Positions 18,901 through 28,552 of a stretch of 64,000 nucleotides of DNA are shown here, in pieces (the first letter of the stretch is position 1; each line of letters opens with the position of its first letter). This stretch comes from Curvibacter sp. AEP1-3 (lineage in GTDB: Bacteria > Pseudomonadota > Gammaproteobacteria > Burkholderiales > Burkholderiaceae_C). Under the pieces are notes generated by a model. It worked only from the letters and a program-made list of their open reading frames with translations, did not search any database and was not told the origin of the DNA. The DNA lies in NCBI RefSeq assembly GCF_002163715.1, contig NZ_CP015698.1, forward strand, positions 1,612,001 to 1,676,000, in the 5' to 3' direction. The position numbers and the translations under genes are program-made.

Positions 18901-19394
18901 AGCGCAGGCGTTTTGCCAGTGCCCTGGCGCTGGTTGCTACATTTTTTATAGCTGGTTGCGCACACAGGACGGGCGCCAATGGCGCTTTTCCTGCAGAAGC
19001 TCAATGGACCGGTCGTCTGGCGCTCAAGGTTCAGACCGAACCACCTCAAGCCTTCAGCGCCGATTTCGAGCTAGGCGGCAGTCCGCAGAGCGGTCTGCTG
19101 GTGTTCTTCACCCCCCTGGGCACGACCGCCGCGCGCCTGCAGTGGGCACCGGGCGTTGCCACACTCTTGGCTGACGGTGAAACCCGCCAATTCGACTCCC
19201 TGGCCGCCTTGGCGCAGCAAGCGACAGGCGCCGAACTGCCAGTGCGTGCCCTGTTTGACTGGTTGAACGGCCAAGCCACCGAGGTGCCCGGTTGGACAGT
19301 AGACCTCAGTCGGCTGGAGCAAGGCCGCTTGCAAGCTGCCCGAGCAGCAGGTGTATTGCCCGCGGTGGACTTGCGCATCGTGCTGCAGCGCTGA
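18897..19394 (+). CDS. lolB: outer-membrane lipoprotein LolB
   Basis: A 165-aa lipoprotein. The N terminus is a lipoprotein signal with three arginines, a hydrophobic core and lipobox IAGC (Cys near residue 21). The mature part has the short LolB-type beta-rich fold with the family-like segment WTGRLALKV. LolB accepts lipoproteins from LolA and inserts them in the outer membrane. The start is set by the ATGA overlap with the TPR gene. The gene is followed by ispE after 33 bp, the classic lolB-ispE pairing. The signal peptide itself is encoded by a copy of the dispersed repeat (18934-18988). Confidence 0.92.
   Translation: MKRRRFASALALVATFFIAGCAHRTGANGAFPAEAQWTGRLALKVQTEPPQAFSADFELGGSPQSGLLVFFTPLGTTAARLQWAPGVATLLADGETRQFDSLAALAQQATGAELPVRALFDWLNGQATEVPGWTVDLSRLEQGRLQAARAAGVLPAVDLRIVLQR
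18934..18988 (+). repeat. dispersed repeat, copy within the lolB signal sequence
   Basis: TTGCTA, a T/A-rich spacer, TAGCTGGTTGCGCA, then GC-rich sequence with GGGCGCCAATGGCGC. It aligns with the copies at 13321, 22991, 31007 (reverse) and 42147, but is more diverged. Confidence 0.55.
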
Positions 19395-19427
19395 GTTCGC
19401 GTCAGCACAGCATTGATAATCGCGGGC

Positions 19428-20303
19428 ATGCAGTCGCTCTACGACATTCCCGCCCCCGCCAAGCTCAATCTGTTTCTCCATATCGTGGGCCGCCGCGATG
19501 ATGGCTACCATCTGTTGCAATCGCCCTTCATGTTGATTGACTGGTGCGACACGCTGCACTTCAGCCAACGCAGCAACGGAAAAATCAGCCGGGAAGACCT
19601 GACCTGGGCGCTGCCTGAAGACGACTTGGTGGTCCGCGCCGCGCGCGCCTTGCAGCAAGCAACCGGCTGCACTGCAGGCGCACACATCGCCATTCACAAG
19701 ACCATCCCCGCCCAGGCCGGCATGGGTGGAGGCTCATCCGACGCGGCATCGACGCTGCTGGCGTTGAACCGGCTTTGGAATCTCAGGCTCTCCTTGGAAG
19801 CTCTCTCTACTATCGGATTGAAGTTGGGCGCCGACGTGCCCTTTTTCCTGGGCGGGCGCAATGCCTGGGTGGAAGGTATCGGAGAGAAACTCACTCCTGT
19901 AGAGATACCGGTTTCGCGTTGGATCGTCGTCAAACCGGACGCCGGATTGGAGACAAAAAGAATTTTTTCTGATCCCAACTTGAAACGTGACTCAGAGTGC
20001 GCTACAATCTATGGCTTCGCTGCACACACTTTCGATAAGACATTGAGTCAAACTCGAAACGACTTGCAGGCCATAGCCCAGACGCTATGCCCCGAGGTTA
20101 ATCAAGCCCTTCAGTGGTTAGATTCCAAAGGCTTAAGCGGTCGGATGACTGGTTCAGGAAGCGCAGTTTTTGCGCACCTCAACCAAGACTTCAATCTGGA
20201 TGATGTGCCAAGCAACTTTGAAGTCAAGTTGTGCAGCAGTTTGGATGTTCACCCCCTTCAGGGATGGGCACCCAGCGACGGTTTATCGGTGGATAGCGTT
20301 TAG
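19428..20303 (+). CDS. ispE: 4-diphosphocytidyl-2-C-methyl-D-erythritol kinase IspE
   Basis: A 291-aa GHMP-family kinase of the non-mevalonate isoprenoid pathway; it phosphorylates CDP-methylerythritol at the 2-hydroxyl. The start MQSLYDIPAPAKLNLFL at 19428 matches the family N terminus (the active-site lysine follows APA). The ATP-binding GHMP motif is PAQAGMGGGSSDAA (about 95-108), and a C-terminal TGSGSAVFA loop is present. The last third of the gene uses more A/T than its start, perhaps local drift. It is 14 bp upstream of the tRNA-Gln gene. Confidence 0.96.
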   Translation: MQSLYDIPAPAKLNLFLHIVGRRDDGYHLLQSPFMLIDWCDTLHFSQRSNGKISREDLTWALPEDDLVVRAARALQQATGCTAGAHIAIHKTIPAQAGMGGGSSDAASTLLALNRLWNLRLSLEALSTIGLKLGADVPFFLGGRNAWVEGIGEKLTPVEIPVSRWIVVKPDAGLETKRIFSDPNLKRDSECATIYGFAAHTFDKTLSQTRNDLQAIAQTLCPEVNQALQWLDSKGLSGRMTGSGSAVFAHLNQDFNLDDVPSNFEVKLCSSLDVHPLQGWAPSDGLSVDSV

Positions 20304-20317
20304 CTATCAACCCGTGT

Positions 20318-20394
20318 AGGGGAGTCGCCAAGTTGGTTAAGGCACTGGATTTTGATTCCAGCATGCGAAGGTTCGAATCCTTCTTCCCCTGCCA
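20318..20394 (+). tRNA. tRNA-Gln (TTG)
   Basis: A 77-nt cloverleaf with acceptor AGGGGAG/TTCCCCT, anticodon loop TTTTGAT (anticodon TTG), T-arm GGTTCGAATCC and encoded CCA. It lies between ispE and prs, the usual place in beta-proteobacteria. Confidence 0.97.
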
Positions 20395-20473
20395 AATTGC
20401 TGTTCGGGCCGGTCCCGATTCAGCATGCGATCTGTGACGAAATAAACCCAATCTCTTCGCTGGACCACCCCAC

Positions 20474-21436
20474 ATGCAGGCATTCACCCCCCCTGATTTC
20501 ATGGTTTTCACCGGCAATGCCAACCCAGGCATGGCTGAAGACATTGCCAAGCACCTTGGTATTTCTCTGGGTGCCGCCAGTGTCGGCCGCTTCTCGGATG
20601 GTGAAGTCACCGTCGAGATCAACCAGAACGTGCGTGCCCGCGATGTGTTTGTGGTTCAAAGCACCTGCGCGCCCACCAACGAAAACCTGATGGAACTGCT
20701 CATCATGGTGGATGCGCTCAAGCGCGCTTCTGCTGAACGTATCAGCGCAGTGATTCCTTACTTTGGGTATGCCCGCCAGGACCGTCGTCCCCGCTCTGCC
20801 CGCGTGCCTATCACTGCCAAAGTGGTGGCGAACATGCTGCAAGCCGTGGGCGTGGACCGCGTGCTGACCATGGATTTGCACGCTGACCAGATTCAGGGCT
20901 TCTTTGATATTCCGGTGGACAACATTTATGCGTCCCCCGTGCTGCTAGGCGATTTGCGCCAGAAGAACTACAGCGATTTGATCGTGGTGTCGCCTGACGT
21001 GGGCGGCGTGGTGCGTGCCCGTGCGCTGGCCAAGCAGTTGAACTGCGACATGGCCATCATCGACAAGCGCCGCCCGAAGGCCAACGTGTCTGAAGTCATG
21101 CACGTGATCGGTGAAATCGAAGGTCGTAACTGCGTGATCATGGATGACATGATCGACACCGCAGGCACCTTGGTGAAGGCCGCTGAAGTATTGAAGGCCC
21201 GCGGCGCGAAGAAGGTGTATGCCTATTGCACACACCCCATCTTCTCCGGCCCGGCCATTGAGCGTATCGCCGGTGGCGATGCTCTCGACGAAGTCGTGGT
21301 GACCAACACCATTCCCTTGAGCGCTGCCGCCGCGCAGTGCAGCAAGATCCGCCAACTCTCCGTGGCCCCGCTGATCGCCGACACGATCCAGCGTATCGCC
21401 AAGGGAGATTCGGTCATGAGTTTGTTCACCGAGTAA
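20474..21436 (+). CDS. prs: ribose-phosphate pyrophosphokinase (PRPP synthase)
   Basis: A 320-aa class I PRPP synthase that makes 5-phosphoribosyl diphosphate from ribose 5-phosphate and ATP. The family signatures are clear: [14 protein letters not shown] at the N terminus, [16 protein letters not shown] (flexible loop), the PRPP-binding motif [12 protein letters not shown], and SPDVGGV. The length is standard. A strong hairpin-plus-T terminator follows at 21455-21487, so prs is mostly expressed separately from rplY. Confidence 0.98.
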   Translation: MQAFTPPDFMVFTGNANPGMAEDIAKHLGISLGAASVGRFSDGEVTVEINQNVRARDVFVVQSTCAPTNENLMELLIMVDALKRASAERISAVIPYFGYARQDRRPRSARVPITAKVVANMLQAVGVDRVLTMDLHADQIQGFFDIPVDNIYASPVLLGDLRQKNYSDLIVVSPDVGGVVRARALAKQLNCDMAIIDKRRPKANVSEVMHVIGEIEGRNCVIMDDMIDTAGTLVKAAEVLKARGAKKVYAYCTHPIFSGPAIERIAGGDALDEVVVTNTIPLSAAAAQCSKIRQLSVAPLIADTIQRIAKGDSVMSLFTE

Positions 21437-21454
21437 TCACTCGGAACAAAAAGC

Positions 21455-21487
21455 AGACGCTGCAGGCTTCGGCCAGTGGCGTCTTTT
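21455..21487 (+). terminator. intrinsic terminator after prs
   Basis: AGACGC pairs with GCGTCT. The inner stem contains one mismatch and two G-T pairs and closes on a TTCG loop. The stem is followed by TTTTA. Confidence 0.7.
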
Positions 21488-21535
21488 ACTGTCGGAGTCA
21501 CACTGGTCGCGGTGGACTCTTTTTTGGAGTTAGTT

Positions 21536-22159
21536 ATGAAATTTGTCGCTTTTGAGCGCGCTAAGCAGGGCACGGGTGCGAGCCGCCGTCTCCGCATCAC
21601 TGGTCGTACACCTGGCATCGTTTACGGTGGCACCGGCGAACCCCTATTGATCGAGCTGGACCACAACGCTTTGTGGCACGCCCTCAAGAAAGAAGCCTTC
21701 CACTCCACTATCCTGGACATGGAATTCAACGGCAAGGAAAGCAAGGTCCTGTTGCGTGACGTGCAAATGCACCCCTACAAGCAACTGGTTCTGCACATCG
21801 ATTTCCAACGCGTGGAAGCCAACACCAAGCTCAGCATGCGCGTGCCTTTGCACTTCAGCGGCCAGGAAAACTCTCCTGCCGTGAAGACAGACGCTTGCTT
21901 GATCAACCACGTCATCACTGAACTGGAAGTGGCTTGCTTGCCAGCCGACCTACCTGAGTTTATCGCTGTGGACCTGAGCGGCCTGGAAAAGGGCAAGTCC
22001 CTGCACGTGAACGACTTGGCTCTGCCCAAGGGTACCGTTGCTGTGACCCACGGCAAGCCTAACCCCGTGGTCGTGTCCGTCGTGGCTCCGGTGGAAGAAG
22101 TGGCAGCTCCTGTTGCCGCTCCTGCTGCTGATGCCAAGGGCAAAAAAGGCAAGAAGTAA
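21536..22159 (+). CDS. rplY: 50S ribosomal protein L25 (general stress protein Ctc form)
   Basis: A 207-aa long-form bL25 that binds 5S rRNA. The start [20 protein letters not shown] at 21536 has GGAG upstream. Residues 1-95 are the L25 domain ([26 protein letters not shown]) and about 96-180 the CTC beta domain. An Ala/Pro/Lys-rich tail ends GKKGKK. The prs-rplY-pth order is conserved in many proteobacteria. A near-perfect intrinsic terminator follows 26 bp after the stop. Confidence 0.97.
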   Translation: MKFVAFERAKQGTGASRRLRITGRTPGIVYGGTGEPLLIELDHNALWHALKKEAFHSTILDMEFNGKESKVLLRDVQMHPYKQLVLHIDFQRVEANTKLSMRVPLHFSGQENSPAVKTDACLINHVITELEVACLPADLPEFIAVDLSGLEKGKSLHVNDLALPKGTVAVTHGKPNPVVVSVVAPVEEVAAPVAAPAADAKGKKGKK

Positions 22160-22185
22160 TTAACGCCCTGCGTTGATTGCCTTGA

Positions 22186-22212
22186 AACGGCCCACTTCGG
22201 TGGGCCGTTTTG
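22186..22212 (+). terminator. intrinsic terminator after rplY
   Basis: A perfect 10-bp stem (AACGGCCCAC with GTGGGCCGTT) on a TTCG tetraloop, followed by TTT. Confidence 0.92.
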
Positions 22213-22258
22213 CGTTGGGGCACATGCCTCTGATGTTTTGTAAGCCATAATTTTCTGC

Positions 22259-22942
22259 ATGATCAAACTGTTTGTCGGCCTGGGCAACCCCGGCCCCGAA
22301 TATGACGGTACCCGCCACAATGCCGGCTTCTGGTGGGTGGATGCACTGGCACGTGAACTCAAAGTCAACCTGGCCATGGACCGCGGTTACCACGGCCTGC
22401 TCGCCCGCACCAGCATCAAGGGAGAAACCGTCTGGCTGCTGGAGCCACAAACTTTTATGAACCTGTCGGGCAAGTCCGTAGGTGCCTTGGCCCGCTTCTT
22501 CAAAATCAAACCGGAAGAAATTCTGGTAGCGCACGACGAGCTCGATGTAGTGCCCGGTGAAGCCAAGCTCAAGTTCGGCGGCAGCCACGCCGGACATAAC
22601 GGCTTGCGCGACATCCATGCCCAACTGGGCACCGGCGACTATTGGCGACTGCGCCTGGGCGTGGGTCATCCGGGCGTGAAGTCAGAAGTAGTGCATTGGG
22701 TGCTTAAGAAACCTTCGCTGGACCACCGCATTGCCATCGACCAGAGCATTGACCGCTCGCTCAAGGCCCTGCCCCATTTGCTCGCCAGCGAGATGGACAA
22801 GGCCACCATGCTGATTCACACCAGCAAGCCACCGCGCCCCAAGCCCCCCCGTGCGCCCGCACCGCCTGCTGCGGGTGTAGCCAACGCGCCGGCCATGGAA
22901 GCGGGCGCCACAGATTCACCCACCTCGCCACCAGCAGCCTGA
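22259..22942 (+). CDS. pth: peptidyl-tRNA hydrolase
   Basis: A 227-aa Pth that recycles peptidyl-tRNA dropped from ribosomes. The active-site His20 lies in TRHNAGF, and Asp in HDELD near 93 is its partner. The FMNLSG and GHNGLRD segments are also conserved. The C terminus carries about 35 extra Pro/Ala-rich residues beyond the catalytic domain, probably disordered. It lies between the rplY terminator and a DUF4124 gene. Confidence 0.97.
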   Translation: MIKLFVGLGNPGPEYDGTRHNAGFWWVDALARELKVNLAMDRGYHGLLARTSIKGETVWLLEPQTFMNLSGKSVGALARFFKIKPEEILVAHDELDVVPGEAKLKFGGSHAGHNGLRDIHAQLGTGDYWRLRLGVGHPGVKSEVVHWVLKKPSLDHRIAIDQSIDRSLKALPHLLASEMDKATMLIHTSKPPRPKPPRAPAPPAAGVANAPAMEAGATDSPTSPPAA

Positions 22943-22971
22943 AAAACAAATTGCCATACCTGAGACCTGCC

Positions 22972-23388
22972 ATGCAAAAACCCATATTGCTTGCTACAGT
23001 TTTAGTAGCTGCTTGCGCAGTATCCACGGGCGCCGGCGCACAAAAAGTCTACCGATGCGGCAATACCTACAGCCAGACGCCCTGCGGTGGCGGGAAGACG
23101 CTGGATACCACCTCCCCCAACGCAGCCTCGTCGGTAGCCCGCAAACAAGCGGTCGACAAAGAGAACAAGCGGCAAATGGAAGCGGCCAAAGCCATGGAAA
23201 AAGCAAGGCTGGCGCAGGAAGCTGAAGCCATGAAGCGGCACCAGGCAGAGCTCAAGGCGATGGAAGAGGAAAAAAACAAACCCGCCAAAGGGGCCACCGC
23301 AGGCACAGCGTCGGCACAGGCGCCCCTGAAGAACAAGAAACCGCCAGAGTTCTTTACTGCCAAACAAGCCCCCACCGAGAAGCCCTGA
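22972..23388 (+). CDS. DUF4124-like exported protein
   Basis: A 138-aa protein starting at MQKPILLATVL (22972), which gives a Sec signal peptide ending near GAGA. The mature N terminus (QKVYRCGNTYSQTPCGGG) is the short DUF4124-type motif with two cysteines. The rest is a charged coiled-coil-like helix rich in Lys, Glu and Ala, then a Pro/Lys tail. The function of this common beta-proteobacterial family is not known to me. The signal sequence is encoded by a copy of the dispersed repeat (22991-23037). Confidence 0.85.
   Translation: MQKPILLATVLVAACAVSTGAGAQKVYRCGNTYSQTPCGGGKTLDTTSPNAASSVARKQAVDKENKRQMEAAKAMEKARLAQEAEAMKRHQAELKAMEEEKNKPAKGATAGTASAQAPLKNKKPPEFFTAKQAPTEKP
22991..23037 (+). repeat. 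dispersed repeat, copy within the DUF4124 gene signal sequence
   Basis: TTGCTACAGTTTTAGTAGCTGCTTGCGCAG followed by TATCCACGGGCGCC; the core AGTAGCTGCTTGCGCA is close to the other copies. Confidence 0.65.
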
Positions 23389-23412
23389 AACGGGCCTGGA
23401 AGCAAGCGAGAG

Positions 23413-24164
<752 letters not shown>

Positions 24165-24205
24165 GGCAAAAACAGTTGGAGTGGCCAGCGAGGCTGAGGC
24201 CGGAA

Positions 24206-24835
24206 TTATGCCGCCGTGTGCTTGAGCAGGTGCGCATGCACCGCGCCGGCCTTGAGGTGCCTGTGGACACTCAGCCCCACGGCGCTCAGAGTTTCATCGG
24301 TATACGCAGTGGGCGACTCCAGATACACCCAGCCTTCAGGCGCCAGCGCACGGGCACAAGCGCCCAGTGCGGGCTCGAACAGCGGCGCGTCAAACGGCGA
24401 GTCGATGAAGATCACATCCAAGCTGCCGGGTGCCGCCTGGCGAATAGCGGCGACACCGTCACCGCGCTGCACATGCACGGCGTTGGCTTCGAGTTGAGCA
24501 TGGGTTTTTTTGAGCTGCTCTATCAGGGCGCCGTCCTGCTCAATGATGAGCACATCTTTCGCGCCACGGGACGCAGCTTCAAAGCCGAGAGCACCAGTCC
24601 CGGCAAAAGCATCCAGGCATCGCAAGCCGGTCATGTCCTGTCCCAGCCAGTTAAACACGGTCTCGCGCACGCGATCCGGCGTGGGGCGCAGGCCGGGCTT
24701 GTCGGCCACTTTGAGTTTGGTGCGCTTCCAGAGCCCGCCGATGATGCGGATTTCGTGGCTCTGGCCGGCGCGGGGTCGCGCGGGGCGCTTGGGCGCAGCT
24801 GCAGCGCTGCGTGAAGAAGTGGCTTTGGCATTCAT
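24206..24835 (-). CDS. rsmD: 16S rRNA (guanine966-N2)-methyltransferase RsmD
   Basis: A 209-aa SAM-dependent methyltransferase modifying G966 of 16S rRNA. The SAM site is LDAFAGTGALGFEAASRGA. The N-terminal RIIGG.W and PTPDRVRE segments are diagnostic. The catalytic motif IV, usually DPPF or DPPY, reads DSPF here (IFIDSPFD). That single change is unusual and worth checking, though Asp and Phe remain. The first 25 residues are Ala/Ser/Arg-rich and probably disordered. It heads an rsmD-coaD-ferredoxin operon. Confidence 0.94.
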   Translation of the reverse strand: MNAKATSSRSAAAAPKRPARPRAGQSHEIRIIGGLWKRTKLKVADKPGLRPTPDRVRETVFNWLGQDMTGLRCLDAFAGTGALGFEAASRGAKDVLIIEQDGALIEQLKKTHAQLEANAVHVQRGDGVAAIRQAAPGSLDVIFIDSPFDAPLFEPALGACARALAPEGWVYLESPTAYTDETLSAVGLSVHRHLKAGAVHAHLLKHTAA

Positions 24836-24890
24836 GCGGGGAGCTTAACCCAAGCAAGCCTTTGATCCGGCCGCTCAAGCCTACCGGTTG

Positions 24891-25682
24891 CTATTGAGCA
24901 CGATGCGTTGCCCGCCATTGCCTGCAGGCATCGCCAAAAGCTCTCAGGATCGCCATCGAACTCGCGTTGGTCCGGGATTTCCATTCCGGATGCCACTGGA
25001 CACAAAGAGCAAATCCTGGGCTTTGCCCGACTGTAAAAGCTTCAACCAATCCGTCTTCGGCGCGAGCCTCTACACGCAGACCAGAGGCCAAACGAGCAAT
25101 GCCTTGGCCATGCAGGCTGTTGACCATGAAAGCGCCGGACTTCACGATGGCCGCCAAATGCCCGTCATGAGTCACTTGAACTCTGTGAGAGGGACCGTAT
25201 TGCACATCCAAATCAGGGTGGTTGGCTTCCCGATGATTCGCATTCCCGGGTTGATCATGCACAGCTTGATGAAGACTGCCCCCGAGTGCGACGTTGGTTT
25301 CCTGAAAACCGCGACATACACCCAGCAAGGGAATGCCCCTAGCCACTGCTCGACGTATCAGGGGAAGCGTCCATGAGTCCCGCACCGGATCCAGCGGCTT
25401 ACTGGAATCCAGCAGTGCTTCGCCGAAGTAGCTCGGATGCAAGTTCGATGCAGACCCGGTAAGGAAAACACCATCGACCATATCGAGCCAGGTATCGACC
25501 TCATCAGGATGAGCCGCCGGAACGGCTATCGGATAAGCCCCCGCCAATCTGACGGCTTCGACATATTTGCGACCGACCATGTGGAATGGATGGTCGTTCA
25601 CCATGCGGTTGCAGCACGTGATCAATACGCGCGGTGCATCAGCCGGGAGAGACTCTTCGATGGGGTATGTGTTGTTGTACAT
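24891..25682 (-). CDS. PuuD-like class I glutamine amidotransferase family hydrolase
   Basis: A 263-aa peptidase C26 family protein. The nucleophile is Cys123 in LLGVCRGFQ, and the His/Glu pair is in QWHPEW near 235. A conserved TGSASNLHPSYFG loop is of the gamma-glutamyl-GABA hydrolase type. Such enzymes hydrolyse gamma-glutamyl amides of amines or amino acids. The start at 25682 is chosen over 25715 because AAAGG precedes it. The promoter region contains a palindrome (25730-25756) that probably binds the neighbouring TetR protein. Together with the amidase it suggests a small catabolic module for an amide or gamma-glutamyl substrate; the substrate is unknown. Confidence 0.87.
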   Translation of the reverse strand: MYNNTYPIEESLPADAPRVLITCCNRMVNDHPFHMVGRKYVEAVRLAGAYPIAVPAAHPDEVDTWLDMVDGVFLTGSASNLHPSYFGEALLDSSKPLDPVRDSWTLPLIRRAVARGIPLLGVCRGFQETNVALGGSLHQAVHDQPGNANHREANHPDLDVQYGPSHRVQVTHDGHLAAIVKSGAFMVNSLHGQGIARLASGLRVEARAEDGLVEAFTVGQSPGFALCVQWHPEWKSRTNASSMAILRAFGDACRQWRATHRAQ

Positions 25683-25729
25683 GGTGCAGCCTTTGATTTT
25701 CAGCGCTTGCTTCAAAAAGCGATGATATG

Positions 25730-25756
25730 CTCGTTTTATAAAAAAGTGAAAACGAG
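25730..25756. promoter_or_regulatory. putative TetR operator upstream of the PuuD-like gene
   Basis: CTCGTTTT and AAAACGAG form perfect 8-bp inverted arms around an 11-bp A/T-rich spacer. On the minus strand this overlaps a TATAAA-like -10 region for the gene at 25682. The ACGAGCA word recurs in the palindrome before the amidase (26560), which supports a shared regulator. Confidence 0.5.
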
Positions 25757-25811
25757 ACTAGTCACGAACAGCCAACGCACCAAATCAGCACAAAAAACGC
25801 ATCCAAACGGG

Positions 25812-26501
25812 TCACTCAACCGTTTGACTCACCATAAGCAGGCGCGAAGCCATTCCGATAATGGCCGCACGAAGAAACTCGAGCGAAGAACCCATTTCGC
25901 CGGACTTCTCCACCACAAGTACCACCAGGCCGGCGTGCATCAATAACGGCAAGCAACGGGAAAAAGAGTCGATATCCTCCGCACTGGCGGTCGGAACATA
26001 GTGCCGCAGCGCTGAGGAAATGGACGCATAGACTCTCGCGTCGTGCTCCATGACAACCGGGCGCAAAGCCGGCACCCCCTCCGACAAATACGGCATGGCA
26101 CTCAAGCCCGCTTGCTCGCTGTAAACCCGCGCGCCTTCACGCAATTGGGCTTGGAGATAGCGAATCAAATCGAGGCCGCCACCGTGCCGTGGATGCAAGC
26201 TATCCAAAGCCTCAAACACACCATCCAGCCACTGAACCAGCAGCGCCTGGAGTATGGATTCCTTGTTCGGGAAATAACCGTACACCGCGCCTATCGACAA
26301 ACCAGCCCGCGCCGCAACGCGGTTGGTCGTTAACCGGTCCAACCCACCCGACTCAATCTCTTCACCGGCAGCACGCAGTACCGCACGGACCGTCTCCTGG
26401 GCACGAACCTGCCTTGGCGCCCTGCGCAGCGAAAGAGAAACATCCGCAACAGGCGCACCCTCAGCGTCGACCACATCCACCGGCTTCTTTTTTGTCATCA
26501 C
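25812..26501 (-). CDS. TetR-family transcriptional regulator
   Basis: A 229-aa regulator. The helix-turn-helix at about 55-90 has the typical TTNRVAARAGLSIGAVYGYFPNKESIL pattern (abridged here as RVAARAGLSIGAVYGYF). A ligand-binding helical domain follows. It is divergent from the amidase operon and on the same strand as the PuuD-like gene, which starts 130 bp downstream. Two related palindromes, one before each flanking transcription unit, are likely targets. The ligand is unknown; by context it may be the substrate of the amidase/hydrolase module. Confidence 0.9.
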   Translation of the reverse strand: MMTKKKPVDVVDAEGAPVADVSLSLRRAPRQVRAQETVRAVLRAAGEEIESGGLDRLTTNRVAARAGLSIGAVYGYFPNKESILQALLVQWLDGVFEALDSLHPRHGGGLDLIRYLQAQLREGARVYSEQAGLSAMPYLSEGVPALRPVVMEHDARVYASISSALRHYVPTASAEDIDSFSRCLPLLMHAGLVVLVVEKSGEMGSSLEFLRAAIIGMASRLLMVSQTVE

Positions 26502-26559
26502 TCAATGATACCCAGCACACACTCTTGGCATGGAACATGCTGGTAAACCCCAACTTATA

Positions 26560-26573
26560 CGAGCAATTACTCG
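26560..26573. promoter_or_regulatory. putative TetR operator upstream of the amidase operon
   Basis: CGAG-CAATTA-CTCG is a perfect palindrome in the tetR-amidase intergenic region. It shares ACGAGCA with the palindrome at 25730-25756. Its position argues that the amidase starts downstream of it. Confidence 0.4.
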
Positions 26574-26625
26574 CTTAATAATGCCTCATCCACACAACGC
26601 CGTGCACCACAAGACATCGCTCCCT

Positions 26626-28029
26626 ATGCCCAACAACGCTGATCTGGAACTGAATTACCTCTCCGCCACGGACGCACTCAAGCGCTTTCGCAATGGCTCT
26701 CTTTCGCCCGTCGAACTGCTGGACGCTCACATCCTCCGGATCGAAGAACTGCAACCCGAACTCAACATCATGCGGTCCACGCGCTTTGATCAAGCCATGG
26801 AGTCGGCGCGACGCGCAGAGGCCATATACCGAACCGCACCCGACTCGGCAGGCCCTCTGGAAGGGATTCCCACGGTTTTGAAGAACGAACACAACCTGGT
26901 AGGCGAGGAAACAGACCAGGGCTCCCTGTTACTCGCCGGGATAGTCGATGAACACAACGCCCCCCTCACAGATCGCCTGCTCGAGGCCGGCACCGTCATC
27001 CACGGGAGAACGCATGTGCCGGAGTTCTATGTAGCGATGTTCACGCGGTCTCTCGCCCATGGCGTGACCCGCAACCCTTGGAACCCCTACTTCACCTGTG
27101 GCGGGTCATCCGGCGGCAGTGCCGCGGCATTGGCTGCGGGAATGACGACATTGGCCACTGCCTCAGACATCGGCGGCTCCGGTCGCGTGCCCGCCGCGTA
27201 CTGCGGTGTGGTGGGCATCAAGCCCAGCTACGGCCGTGTTCCGGAAGCATCGTTCTTCTTCGCGATGAACACTTACAACCACAACTGCATGATGGCCCGC
27301 ACCGTGGCGGACACCGTCCTGATGTTTAACGTGATGAACGGGCCGCACCCTTGCGACCCTGCGAGCCTGCACCCGAAAATCGAGTTGTCAGTGCCCCCCG
27401 GGGACCTCAAAGGCATGCGCATTGCCTTGTCCATGGACCTGGGTTACTTCCAGGTGGCCGATGACGTGCGCCGCAATACCTACATGGCGGCCCAATCACT
27501 ACGGGAACATGGTGCCATCGTTGATGAGGTCGAGTTGGCTTGGGACCGCAAGGTACAGCGGTACTTCACGCACGGGCTTGGCATGCCACTGGGGCGGGGG
27601 CTGAAAGCGCTCACCCACGGGGCTGAGGACCAAGTTAGCGACTACGTGCGCACGGCGGTCGAGCTTCTGGGAAACATCACGGCGGAGGAATACATCGAGT
27701 CCATCGATGGCATGGGAAAGATGCACAACGCCCTCCAGGACGTCTACGCCAACTACGACGTGCTGCTTTGCCCCACCTTGGCACGGAACACCATGGCCGC
27801 GGAAGGCTGCGCCGAAGCGCACACGGACCTGATGGAAAACTACATGACTTATCCATTCAACATGCTCAGCCGGCATCCGGTGATGAGCGTGCCCAGCGGC
27901 TTCGGAGACAACGGAGTGCCCACCGGGCTCCAGGTAGTGGGTCGAACCTACCGCGAAGACGATGTCATCAAGGTAGCAAATGCCTTGGAACAAGCGATCA
28001 ACTGGCCCGCCTGGCGCCCCACCAAGTGA
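26626..28029 (+). CDS. amidase signature family hydrolase
   Basis: A 467-aa reading from 26626 (MPNNADLELNYLSATDA), the point where family-like sequence begins. In-frame ATGs at 26581 and 26530 are possible, but the latter precedes a likely operator. The Ser-cisSer-Lys triad is present: Lys in PTVLKNEHN, cis-Ser in CGGSSGGSAAA, and the nucleophile Ser in SDIGGSGRVPA. Amidases of this family cleave carboxamides, nitrile-derived amides or peptide amides, and the substrate cannot be read from sequence. It forms an operon with the DUF3237 and MFS genes (7 and 12 bp gaps) and is divergent from tetR. Confidence 0.93.
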   Translation: MPNNADLELNYLSATDALKRFRNGSLSPVELLDAHILRIEELQPELNIMRSTRFDQAMESARRAEAIYRTAPDSAGPLEGIPTVLKNEHNLVGEETDQGSLLLAGIVDEHNAPLTDRLLEAGTVIHGRTHVPEFYVAMFTRSLAHGVTRNPWNPYFTCGGSSGGSAAALAAGMTTLATASDIGGSGRVPAAYCGVVGIKPSYGRVPEASFFFAMNTYNHNCMMARTVADTVLMFNVMNGPHPCDPASLHPKIELSVPPGDLKGMRIALSMDLGYFQVADDVRRNTYMAAQSLREHGAIVDEVELAWDRKVQRYFTHGLGMPLGRGLKALTHGAEDQVSDYVRTAVELLGNITAEEYIESIDGMGKMHNALQDVYANYDVLLCPTLARNTMAAEGCAEAHTDLMENYMTYPFNMLSRHPVMSVPSGFGDNGVPTGLQVVGRTYREDDVIKVANALEQAINWPAWRPTK

Positions 28030-28036
28030 GACATCC

Positions 28037-28540
28037 ATGACCAACCTCACTTCCCCACCCATGCCCGGACTTCACTTGCGATTCGCCTACGAGGCGTTGG
28101 TCACGTTGCAGCCGGAAGAGATCCAAGGCCATACCCCCAAGGGCCAACGCTTGCGGGTACCCATCACTGGAGGGCGATTTCAGGGACAAGGGCTTTCGGG
28201 TCGCATTCTCCCGGGCGGCGCTGACTGGCAGCTGTTGCGCAGTGATGGCCGACTGGAAATCGAGGCCATCTACGACATGCAGACCGAAGACGGTGCCTTC
28301 ATCCATGTCCGCAACAAGGGACTTTGGTTCAGCGCCAACAACCAATGGCCCGCTGAGTACGCAGTAACCCATCCCGTGTTTGAGGCACCCCAAGGTCCCT
28401 ATGAATGGATGAACACCAGCCTCTTCGTGGGCACGGTCGGCGAGGGACCTGACGGCCCTCTGTCCATCCGACTCGCCGTGTATCAAGTGTGCATGGATAC
28501 GCAATTTCTTCCCCCTCTAGCCACAGCCCTCAACCTCTGA
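28037..28540 (+). CDS. DUF3237-family protein
   Basis: A 167-aa protein starting 7 bp after the amidase. It has the compact beta-barrel-like pattern of DUF3237 (GRFQGQGLSGRILPGGADWQ near 50-70, a YDMQTEDG segment, and VFEAPQGPYEWMN near the C terminus). Members of this family often sit next to amidases, dehydrogenases and transporters in catabolic operons, and their activity is unknown. No signal peptide. Its tight placement between amidase and transporter suggests it works on the same substrate. Confidence 0.85.
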   Translation: MTNLTSPPMPGLHLRFAYEALVTLQPEEIQGHTPKGQRLRVPITGGRFQGQGLSGRILPGGADWQLLRSDGRLEIEAIYDMQTEDGAFIHVRNKGLWFSANNQWPAEYAVTHPVFEAPQGPYEWMNTSLFVGTVGEGPDGPLSIRLAVYQVCMDTQFLPPLATALNL

Positions 28541-28552
28541 AAGACTCCTCCC

